This document shows positions 29,301 through 41,300 of a DNA stretch of 64,000 bases, one piece after another; position 1 is the stretch's first letter; each line of letters starts with the position of its first letter. A program made the position numbers and the translations under genes. Source of the stretch: Protea cynaroides (Eukaryota; Streptophyta; Magnoliopsida; Proteales; Proteaceae); NCBI GenBank assembly GCA_028583415.1, contig CM053273.1, positions 88,820,676 through 88,884,675 of the forward strand, given 5' to 3'. The notes beneath the pieces were generated by a model. That model was not told where the DNA came from. It was given only the letters and a program-made list of their open reading frames with translations, and did not search any database.

Positions 29301-32300
29301 CATCAAGGAACTTCATCTTGAATGTCTTTGGTTAAATTATCTAATATCTATAATGAGGGCAAATAGATAAGGGGCTTAAAACTGATCCTTAATGTAACTC
29401 AAATGTAATTGGGAATTCACTACCTTGACCCCCCACGATTCTCACACTAGTCACCACATTATAATACATATCCTTGATTATGTCCACATATTTGCTTGAA
29501 ACACTTCTCTTCTCTAGTACTTGCCAGATTAACTCTTTAGGGACTCTGTCATAAACTTTTTCTAGGTCAATAAACACCATATGGAGATCCTTCTTGCCTT
29601 CTCCACATCTTTCGATAAGTCTCCTCAACAAGTAAATAGTTTTTGTCGTGGATCATATGGCATAAAACCAAATGCGTTCTCCGTAATAGTAGTTTCTTAT
29701 CTCATGCGAGTTTCAATAACTCTCTCCCATAATTTCATAGTATGACTCATTAGTTTTATGCCTCTGTATTTGTTGCAGCTCTGAATATCACCTTTATTTT
29801 TATAAATTGGAACCACAATACTTCTCCATTCATCTGACATTCTTGTTGTGCTCATAATCTTATCGAACACAACTTAGTTAGCCAAGATACTCCATAGAAT
29901 CCTAGGCTCTTCTAAACTTCTATTGGGACCTCATCTGGGCCTGATGCTTTGCCTACATTCATCCTCCTTAAAGCTTCTTTTTAACTTATGTCACCCTAAT
30001 TTTGCATATATATTTTCCACATGTGGTGTCTTGGTGGGTAACATAGCCTTCTAGGATACTATAACTTGACGTGCCTTTTTTTTTTTGGGTAGGTAAAGCC
30101 CCAAGAAGAATTGAACTCATGACCTCTCCATTTTGAGGTGTTGGTCTTTTGCCAACTGAGCTATCCCCTTGGGGTAAACTTGACGTGCCTTCATTTAATA
30201 GGTTGTAGAAATAAACGATGCATCCCTCTAAAATGTCTTCATCCCTTACTAAAACTCTACCATCTGCACTTTTAATACATTCAACATGGTTTAAATCTCT
30301 ACTCTTTTTTTCCCTCAACTTATGATGTAGTGTCATGTAGATAGGTTCCAGCACAAGCATTCACGTTGGAATAATCCCAAACCAAGCCCAAAGTCTAATC
30401 TAATGGGTTAATAAGTAGTGTATTTAGTTGTATGGGTTATGGACTAGGATGTGTTACGTTTTCTTTTGTATTAGGCCTCTTCTAAAGCCCAAATATGGAT
30501 GATAAGTGGTCCATACGAATTTAGAAGTCTAAGAGTCATTAGTGAAGTCTTAGAATTGTTAATAAAGTCTAAGAGTCATTAGTAGAGTGATTTCTAGGCC
30601 ACTCGTCTTTTTTTTAGTCCTTTCATGTTCCTATATGAATTAATATGGTGGGTTTTACTTTCCAAAGTAGCATTAATGTTTTCGTTTTCAAGATCTTTTT
30701 TGTAGTTTCCCATGTCTTGGGAACAGTTTTCAATGTCTTGGGTCAATTTTCTATGTCTAAGAATTATTATCTATGTATGGGGAATTCCAAAGGGGTTTTG
30801 AAATTCTAAGTGTCTTTACTATTTTTTTTTATTGTATTCAAGATTTTCTTACGATTCAGCGTAATGAGACACATATCCATGACCAATCTATGTTGAGTGG
30901 TTAGGCTCTACCCTGGTATAACTTTACAATTCTTACATAACAACCTATAATAAATCTATTTGGCTACAATGACGCCCATTTTTTAAGCTGACTAGATACT
31001 CCTCTCTCTTTCCAAAGTACATGTTTACAATGCATAAATCATAAGCTGAAGCAAAATCTAAAATTGAAGTCCCCTCCTCATTCCTCATTTAAAACCATAT
31101 CCTTCATGTACACCTTCATAACCTCTACGAACTCCCCTTACATGTCCATTTAAATCACCCCCTATTATAATCTTTTCTCCTGTCTAAAACTTTGCACTAA
31201 TCCATCCATGTGTTCCCAAAATTGTAGCTTACTACTCGCATCCAATCCTACCTGGGGTGAGTAAGCACTAATTAAATTGACAATCTTTTTTCCATCACCA
31301 CCTTAATGACTATAATCATATCATCGTATCTCAACCACATCATTTTTAAATATTTATCCACTATTATTGCCCACTCCGTTGCTATTATTTTTATCCCCCG
31401 TATACCAAAGTTTAAAGTCATCTAACTCCTTAGCTTTTTTACCCTTCCATCAAGTCTCTTGAATGCAAGCTATGTTAATCCTTCTTCTCTTCATAACATC
31501 TATCAATTCTAGACTCTTACCCGTTAAAAATCCTATGTTCCAAGATGCTAACCTAATTCTACGCTTATGAACTAGCTTCTTTACCCACACTCGTCCTGGT
31601 ACAAGAGCCCTTACATATTTATCACCACATCGGATCCAGGCGTCGATATGTGACCCTTGCCCATTTTTCGCTACACCAGGGTTAATCGCTACACCAGGGA
31701 TAAGGTATAACGAGTCGTTTACGTAGAACTCCCTAGCATTACGCTGAATATCTTTTGTTTGTAAATCCATGTTACGAGTTTGGCTAGTTTGCTCTTCTTC
31801 TTTTTTTTTTCTTTTTCTTTTTTTTTTTTTTTTTTTTTTTTTTTTGGGCCGGCTGCTAACCTGACGCACCAACCTCCTTATCCAGGCTATGGACCGGCAG
31901 CATAACACTGGCGAAGTTGTACTCTTATATCATCTTTCTTTATAATAAGTTTGTTATTCATTAGAAAATATAACCCTCCGAAAAAGGCAACTCTATGTGG
32001 AACTTTTAGAAGTACAGGGACCCTTAAACGAACAAGGAGAAAAACTCCATAAATGGTGCCGTGGTGGCAAATACTGTTGAGATGAGCCATCAAATTTTAT
32101 AGGTGGCATATCCAGGGAATTTCCACTCACCAATGGTCAGTCCAAGTAGAAGAAAAGGCTGTCCAACATGAGCAAAGCGACCACACTGTCCATTGGAAGA
32201 GCTTTAAAGAAGAATTATCCTGTCAAGACCCAAGTGTACTGCTGAATCTCATAGCCAACTTTTAAATAGCTTTAAGAGCTCTTACAACTTACCTGTTCAT

Positions 32301-35300
32301 ATCCATATTCCCCCTCATACCCAGTTCTTATGAATCATTTCACACTGCCATGTTCTATATAAAACCAAAGCAGACAAAATATTTATTCGCATTTGTTAGA
32401 AATTTTGATTCCAGGAATATGATCGACTAACATCCTCAAGCCACAGAATAATGCAAAAATTGGTAGGGTCAAATTACATATTTAGGTAAATACTAGTACA
32501 TAGCTTCCAAGTTCATGACGTATTATCAAAAAAAATTCTTCAAATAGTTTATATTGTGTTGATACCAATTTCTTGAATGTAAAAATAAATAAAATTCTGC
32601 ACGTCCTACTAGAATGATTAACCTTGTCTTTTCAGAATGTATTAGTCTGGGAATCTTCAATCTGAAAGTGAAGTCAATGAATATAAAGGAACATTTGGGA
32701 GGAAAGGGGAGAGGGGACAATTAAAAGGACAAACTTACTTGTACTCACATGTAAAAGCTCTACCTTGGAACATCTTCAGCACTTGAGGAACTCCATTAGT
32801 AATCCTAGCATAAAGAACATATAAAACATAAATGAACCAATCAAACGAAGAAGTAACTGGACTCTATGATATACCAACCGGGTACTAACCAAGCTAGTTA
32901 ACCATAAAAATTTACCTTGCAAGCATAGGCCGTATAGGTATGCCAGGAACCATTGACAAAGTAGTTGAAGAGAACTCAATCCCTTTGTTCATAAGAGAAG
33001 GAACAAGCAAATCCTGTTTACGTAAAACCCAATGAAGTACATGAACAGACACTTCAACATTCTAAACATACCATACTGATTTCAAAAAATTCAAACAAAT
33101 TTGCCAAACCAAACAAAAGACAAAAAGAATAGTGATTATGAAACATTTTTGGCATGCTATATGTTTCTAGTTAAAAAGAGTTTCTTAACCACTAATCAAA
33201 AAGAAAACCCTACAACAACAGGAAATATACCATTGTGTTTCTTCATATTATCACTTTTAATTTCTGATAAGGTTCTTCATTTTTTCATTTTTAATTTCTG
33301 ATAAGTAAAAAATGAATGCAGTCATGTATGAGCATGTATACAAGACTATTCAAGGAGCTTAAATGCCTACATATCACTTTCCCTATCCCATAAGCTATGC
33401 TTCTAGTCTCCACTATAACTGTGCTATTTGTTTCCTCCTAAGTCTTAACTCTGAGCAGAAGGAACCACATCCATGCAAATCCATTTAGCACTTTCGTCTT
33501 AAAGGAATACTCTATATTCCTCTTTCTACACAACCTGAGAGAGAGAGAGAGAGAGAGAGAGAGACTATTCACTATGACACCATGTAACAAGCAATTATTA
33601 AACCCTATAAATATTAGTCTTTCTTTTTCTTCTTTTTTTTTATAGAAATAACAAAATTTTATTAGATGCCTGGCCAAGAAGCTATTCTAAAAAGCAAAGA
33701 GACATTAAAAGAGCATAAAGAACAGCAGAACCATCTGCAATCAAATGTCCTCCCATCAAAACAATTGGTTATGAATATATGTAACACCTCTCCCTACCCC
33801 AGCTCATGCTAAAGCACCTGCTAAGTAGTTAGTAACTTAGTAGATCATCTTGGCCACCAAGAGAATGAGATGTTCCATTGATAACACAGATTTAGCTCTC
33901 CAAGAAAGTCACTTCTTAGACCTATATGTCATAATCTTGGTAAAGCAATACTATCACATTCCAGAAGTACATACGATGAGAAAGTCATAGCCTCATAGGT
34001 TGAGGACTCCAACCTCAAAATTGGACTTTCTTTAAAGTTACAACAAACACTAAGCCATAGGCACTGTCGACAAGAAGAAAGGCTTATTGTGGAAACTTTT
34101 CCATTACCATATTAAATGAGAGCTAAAATTCAAAAAAAAAATTAATTAATTTAATAACTATAAGAAAGCCACTCTAAATGCACCACTGATGTTGACAAAT
34201 GTTCACCTTAAGCAAAATTTGAAGAAGCAGAAAACTCCTTGCATAAACAAAAATTGGAACAGACAACAGAAGTCAAAGGAAAAAAAAAGGACGAACAAAA
34301 GATATATATAATTCAATCAAGTGGTAGGACCATGGGAAAAACTACTTAAAACAAACATTGAAAACTTACCAAATTTGGGAGAATATTATAGGCCTCAACT
34401 ACTGCTGCAGAAATGCTCTAGCAATCACCAAAAATATCAGATTAGAAATAAGACAATTTTTTAATGCCTATACAAACAAAACTCGTGAGAAATCAAGTAA
34501 AATTAGAGAAGTCTAAACAAAAGTTAATCAAGATACTTCATAAATAGGCAAGACAGTTTTAGATCAAAACGGCCTTTATGGGAATGACAATCACAAAAAT
34601 ATAATGATATTACATTGTCCCCTACAACTATATTTTACTAGGACGCTTAACCTATTAAACCAAGAGTTCCTTAATATACGTTATTTGCAGATGAATACCA
34701 TCATGAATAGGCCAATTTGGCAATGACCTCAAAGCTTACCCTGTCTCACAAGTTTATGCCTATGGCCAGGTACTAGGCATCAAGTCTTAGGCCCTCTGAA
34801 AGAATTGGGCTGGGCCTGCGACTGATTCTGTGACCATAGCCACATTGAGCCAGGCTCTCAAACTTGAAGGTCTTGACAATGACCAAGTCATAAAAGACCC
34901 TGCATCCATGCCACTGCTAAAGTTTCAGCTCAACGAGTGTGTTATATGGTCAAAAGGGAAGGCTTCGTAATTTTGTGCAAGTTTGGACAATTCTGATGCA
35001 CACATAGTTGTCAAGGCGCCAAGGCGAACCAAGGCGTTGGAGGCCTAACAGGGCGCCTAGGCGACCAAGACGCTTGATTTTCCAAGGCATCACAAGGGCA
35101 GCTGAGGCATTGGCGACGCCTAGACAACTATGGATGCACATGGCATATTCTTATTCAGGGCCGGAATCTGACATGAGCGATGGATGCAGGGTACTCTTGT
35201 TGTAAAATATAGACTTTTTAAAATTTTATTTATGACCATTCCTCGTGTAGAGATAGGGTAGTCATCAAATCAATCCATAGGTGAGGCTTAGGTTGCCTGA

Positions 35301-38300
35301 TGATCCACAGATGCGGATCCTCCTACCGAATACAGCTCTTGAACTAGCTCACTTAGCACTAAGTGAAAAAATACAGTATAGCAGCAGCTTCTCTATGCAC
35401 AAAGACAGAAAACCCTAGTACAGTGAGGGAACGAAAGTGTGCTCACTTATGCGCAAGAGAGAGAAACTGAAAGAACTCTCTTGCACAGGAAGAGAGATAG
35501 AGTACCAAAATCACAGAGGGAGGAATCATATGCGCTAGAGAACTTTTCTGATATATATCCCCTTGGGTGATTCTGCTTAAGTTTCCTGATATATCTGAAT
35601 CTTAATTTCTAAAAATAAAGAGAGGGTTTGCAATGCCTATGTGGGAGAATTCTCCCACAACGCACCAACAGGTGTCTTCCTCTAAATACTTTACGTATCC
35701 ATTTCCATTCCCTATCAAAGCTGAGAATCCTACTGCTTGCGGACCAACAGCAACGAAGAATCCCTTCCCATAGCTGGAGAAGAGAAGCAGTCGAAGAAGA
35801 GGCGATGAACCTCTTCAGTGGCTGACCAACAAAAGCAATAGCTGGTTTGCATTGAAATTTGCTTTTGGTTGAAGAGTGAGATGGTGAGCAGGGATCTCGT
35901 AGTAGCTCTCCAGGCAATGAAGCTGTGGCACAATATTTGGCCTTGAGACCAGATGACATCGAACCAAGGGACCCTAGCTGGTCGAGATATGAAAATAACC
36001 CAAGCAGAGGATGACGAAAACTTCACAGACAATGAAAGAGTATCTCCTAAAATCATCATAGCCCGAGGGGCTTCTGAGAATGGATTGGAGAGCAAACCAT
36101 GCCTGATTCAATCTCCAAGAGGAGAGTCAATCTGGATTCCACTCACACACCAAAAGGATGCAAGATACCGGAGCCAACTAGTCTTGGCCTGAGTCATATA
36201 TAATCCTCTCCCCATAAGCATGAACAAGGACATGGAGGTGCCAATAATCTAGCCAGAGAAGACCAGAGGACCCATCATCAATGCTTGTTTTGATGTAATT
36301 TATGAGAAGTGGTCTACGCTCCAGGAACAACCACCAGGCCCAGAAGGAGTCCTTGCCACAGGAAGCAATCCAAATAGAATCCTTTCAGAGAAATCTGCCA
36401 TAAAGCCAATCCACCCAAATACTATTCTTACTTCCCGCAAAAACCTAGCATTTGGAAGTTGAAAATCGCCCCCGCACCCAAAAATGCGATTTTTGTTCTT
36501 GAACTAGAGGGTTGACTTTTTATCCTTCTGGAATTTGAATTTTAAACTATTTTTTTTGGATTTACATTGGGGGGGAGTATTTGCTTATTTATGAATAATA
36601 TCTTAAGTAAATGAAATATAAAATTAAAGAAACATTTACTAAAATGATATTAGTCATAAATAAGTACTTCTTGATAAATGTTGTTCCAACCTCGCATAAT
36701 AAATCTTGTGAGAAAAGTCCAAAAAAAATATAAAAAAAAACACACATCAGGCCCAAGGCGACCACCCAGGCATTCTGGGCATCCAAGGCGCCCAAGGCGA
36801 CGCCCAGGGAGCCTGGGCGACCGCCTTTTCAACACTAATAAGGCTCCCTGGCGTCCAGACCTTTGTATCACGCCCAAACGCCTAGGCGATGCCTTGACAA
36901 CTATGAATCTAATGGTCACATTTCAAGAGATTAACTACTATATTTCATAAATTAATTTTCAAGATAAAACTTGAAATAAATATCCCAACATGTAGAAATC
37001 AATGAGGTAAAGAAATGGAGAGAGAAAAAAGATCAATGCTTGATGAGCTAGAAGATACTACAAAGTTAGGGAGAAGGTTTATTTTTTATTTTTATTTTTT
37101 TTTGGGGGGGGAATCTCCCACACCACACCAATGAGGTGGGAATGATCCCTACACTGACAACATGGCGATATTTTTCCCAAAAAAATTATCTTTCCAAAAT
37201 ATCCATTCAATGTTGGAGAAGGAAGGAGAGAGAATAATGAGAGTAAGAGAGAAGAAATAGGGAAGAAAAAGGGCTCTCACCACATCTGATTCCAGAATTT
37301 AATAATGTAGAGAAAAAAATAGGAAGGAAAGTAAATGCAATGGAGAGAAAAGAGATGAATAACTGTGGGTGAGGAGAGAGAAAAAATAAGAAGGAAGAGA
37401 GAGGGAGATCTCTTACACAATAAGAAGAATAGAGAGAAAAGATAGCAATGGAAATACCAAACAATCCATTCAAATTCCATTATCATAGGAGGTAGTTTCA
37501 TATTTATAATTTCTAACATTCCTAAATAGATTTCCTTATCAAACTCTTACTCTAAACAAAATACCAAATTTAGTAAAACTCTTACTAGCTAATATCAATA
37601 ACAATAAGTGATGCAGTCCAAGAATCAGTCCAAGGACCAATCATGAACCAGTCCAAGAACCAATCTAAGGACCAGCCGACATTGGTCCATGGAACTAAAC
37701 AAAAGCCAAGCCAAACACTGTTCATGAGGTACTGTTCACATGAACAGTACCAACAGAATTTCTAGAAAGTTTTGTTTTCTTCCTAAATTCAATAAGTTAG
37801 ATTTATTTCTATAAAATTAGTCATTATTTTTGTTTCCTAAATTTGTTTTGTTTCCTAAGATTGGTTAACATATAAGTCAGTCATAGATGTTATTTGTTTT
37901 GGAAACTTTCCTAAAAGTTATAAAGGAAAATTTCTCTTTTTTATTTTTGGACATTCCTTCTAGCAACCAGTCCTTCTATCTTTTGTATTTCCTTTTAGCA
38001 TTATAAATAAAGAGGAAGAAGATGCTGGCAGCAGAGTTGGCCAGAGTTTATTATTAAATTCTGGTTGAGACTCAACCGAAACTCCTATTCTGTTCATTCC
38101 CATTTTCAGATGATAATAGTTTTTTCGAAAATTCATAACTTCTTCATCCATGGCTGGATCATCTTCAAATTTGGGTATGTTATCAAGCACAATGTAGAGT
38201 ACTTCCCCTCCAAGTTTAAAGACCTTCCAACAAATGAATTCTGAAATAAATAATTTTTTCTATTGTTATACAATTCTGGTTCTGTTAAATACCTGTTTGA

Positions 38301-41300
38301 GACCTACGGGCAAGATTGGTTTCAACCCCACCCGTTAAATCAAGCTCATCTTCCGGAATATTGTTCCTCATATCCTAAGGATCAAGGATCCCAAATTTTG
38401 AAGCATTATTACAGTCAGATTTGAAGTTGGGTAATTATTTGTCTAAATCAATAATTCTTGTTTGTTGTTAAGAGATTAAATTTAAATTGAGCTGGTTGAA
38501 AAATCCTACTCTAGCAAGGTTTGGGCATAAATTGAGATGTAACCCTGCCTTGCCATCAATAAGACTTGGATAGCTAAGATAATTTCCAAAACTTGGACTC
38601 CAGAGATGGGACCACTAAAAAAATTTCACACACCCTTTAAGACCTCCATTTTTGGGCTTTATATTTCAGCCCGTTGCAATAATAAAACTTTACAATTAAA
38701 GCCCAATGCAAACCAGTACTAAAACCTGGCCCCAAATTAAACCGGGCCTGAATTACCCGACGAGGTAGACAAGAAGAACCCTAATAACCCTAAACCTAAG
38801 AGCAACAACAAGGATGCCAGAGAAGAGATCAGCGTGAGCAAAGACTGCTCTCCTAAAGAAATACAATCTGCCTACAAGAATTGAGTAACTTGTGCAAGCT
38901 CTCAAGTGACAGGATAGAAGTATGATAGCCGGATGGCGAAGGAATTAAGTAAAGTAGAGTCTCCTTGGGCAAAGAGCAATAGCGCTCTCGGTAGGGCAAA
39001 TCTCAATGGTCTACTAATGCTTAGACCCAACCAAGGCCACCAGCTTCTATCTTTGATGGGGATCACTGGTGGTGAGCACCAGCACCTGTTGTCCTGAAGC
39101 AACAAGGGAGTCATCGAGTGGAATAAATATGACTCATTCACCTCTCCAAGCCTTCAAGTACGATCTCCCACATCAACCCAATGCCGGCATGCCCAAACAC
39201 CGGGACTCTTGCAAGACCCCCGTCACTGCTCGGGTTGCCTCTTTGGCCTTCCACTTCTGGCCTCAAGAATCAGCATAATGTAGAGTACTAGATTATAATG
39301 TCGGTTCCCTACGAGGGAGCATGAGATGCAGAGGAGATGACAGAGGCGGTTAAGGTTTCAACTCCGGAGATCGTGGATGTCTTCTTCGTGCCCTTCTTCT
39401 TGTCTATGTTAAGTTGAATAAAAAATCAGAAATCTGGATGGAGGCAGAGGAGGAAACAGTCAAGGAGGAAGAAGACAGCGGACACAGAGGCAAAGAAGAG
39501 GTTGGAACAAGGTGGTTGATAAGAGGGAATTCACGGTTTACAGGTTTTATATGTGAATCGGCTGATCCAAAATTCCCGATCGCTTAGATTGGATCACCTA
39601 ATCTACCCAGAGGACATTTGAATCGCTATCGGGTGACATTGATTCTGATTCTAATCGTACGATTCACCCAATTAGATTTTGGTTCCTTAATCCATGGCTG
39701 CACTATGATATTGCACAAAGAATTAGCATATGATAGATGAAGTGGAGGGGTGCATTCGGAGTATTGTGTAATTGACATAGCACTTTAAACTCAGGAAAAT
39801 TTTATATGGTAGTTATACAAGTAACAATGATGTATGGCGTTGAATGTTGGGCGGTTAAGAAACAACATAAACAAACTTAGTGTAGCTTAATAAGGATGTT
39901 ATGATTGAAGAGTGATAAAACTAGAATAGATAAAATAAGAAATAAACAAAATTAGAACTAATTTAGGAGTAGCTGCAATACATGATACTTGCAAAAAAAT
40001 TGTTTGAGGTGGCATGAACGTGCAAGGGAGGCCTATGAATGCTCTAGTATGAAGGAGTGATTTGATTCATATTAAAGGAGCTAAAGAGCCAGTATTAAGC
40101 CTAAAATGACTCTAGGAGAAAAGGAGAAGTCAGACATAAATAGCTTAGGACTAATAACAAGTATGGCTTTGAATAGAGCTGATTGGAGAAAAATGATCCA
40201 TGTAACCAACCCCAGTAGTTGGGATAAGGCTGAGTTGAATAGTATGCGTTCAAGTGCTCTTTCAAGTGGGAAGATCTGATGTGAAACAAGTTTCCATAAG
40301 CCTTAACAGTCCTTATTTTGTTGCACTAGGGTTAAGCTAATTAGAGTCAAACTGATGCAGTATTGACAGCTAAACAAGGCTTAAGCCAGTCACCAAGCCA
40401 AGCCAACCAAGCCTGGCCAGCCGTGACTAAGTCAAAGAGAGCTATACAGCTCAGTACAGCTGGCCAGCACTAGCAAAAGATTCTTCCCTTATTACTTCTT
40501 GCTTTGTTAATGCTTTCCTAATAATAAAATTATCATGTAAGCATGTCTCTAATACTTGTAATTATATTTAGAGACTTGCCTAAGTTAGGAGTTTTATTTT
40601 TCTAGACACCTAATACATCCTATGTTTAGGAAAGTTTTCTATTAGTTTTTCTTTTCAGTTTAAGAAAGTTTATATGATGGCAAAGGGAGGTTTTTCAACA
40701 CATTCAAATCAATTACCCCTCTTTGCTGCAGGATCTTATCATAGTCTAACCCAAATTTAACCTTTAACAACCAACAAGAATTATTGATTTAGACAAATAA
40801 TTACTCAACTTCAAATCTATCCAATAGAATGCTTCGAAACTTAAAAACAATGATCCTTAGGATATGAGAAACCAATCTTGCCAGAAGGTCTCAAACTTGT
40901 ATTTTAGCAAATCAGAATTATAGAATTATGGAAAAACTCACTTATGTTGAGATCCAACCATTGGAAGGTCTTCAAACTTGGAAGAGAAGTACTCTAGGAT
41001 GTGCTTGATAGCATATCCAAATTTGAAGATGATCCAACTGTGGATGAAGAAGTTATGAACTTCGAAAAACTACTATCATCTGAAAACAGGAATGAACAGA
41101 ATAGGTGTTTCGGTTGAGTCTCACAACCGTATGAGACTCAAACAGAATTTTTTAATTAAAACTCTGGCTAACTCTGCTACCAGCATCTTCTTCCACTTTA
41201 TGCTAAAAGGAAATACAGAAGATAGAAGGACTGGTTCCAAGAAGGAATGTCTAAAAATAAAAAAGAGAAAATCTTTCCTTTGTATATATTAGGAAAGTTT

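Noticed and set aside
30076..30176. tRNA gene on the minus strand
   Set aside because: It has A- and B-box-like words but no proper anticodon arm; it also has a poly(A) tail and a 13-bp target duplication, which make it a SINE.
35609..36192. Host gene on the plus strand
   Set aside because: The minus strand of the same stretch carries L1 zf-RVT wording, so the plus-strand frames are shadows.
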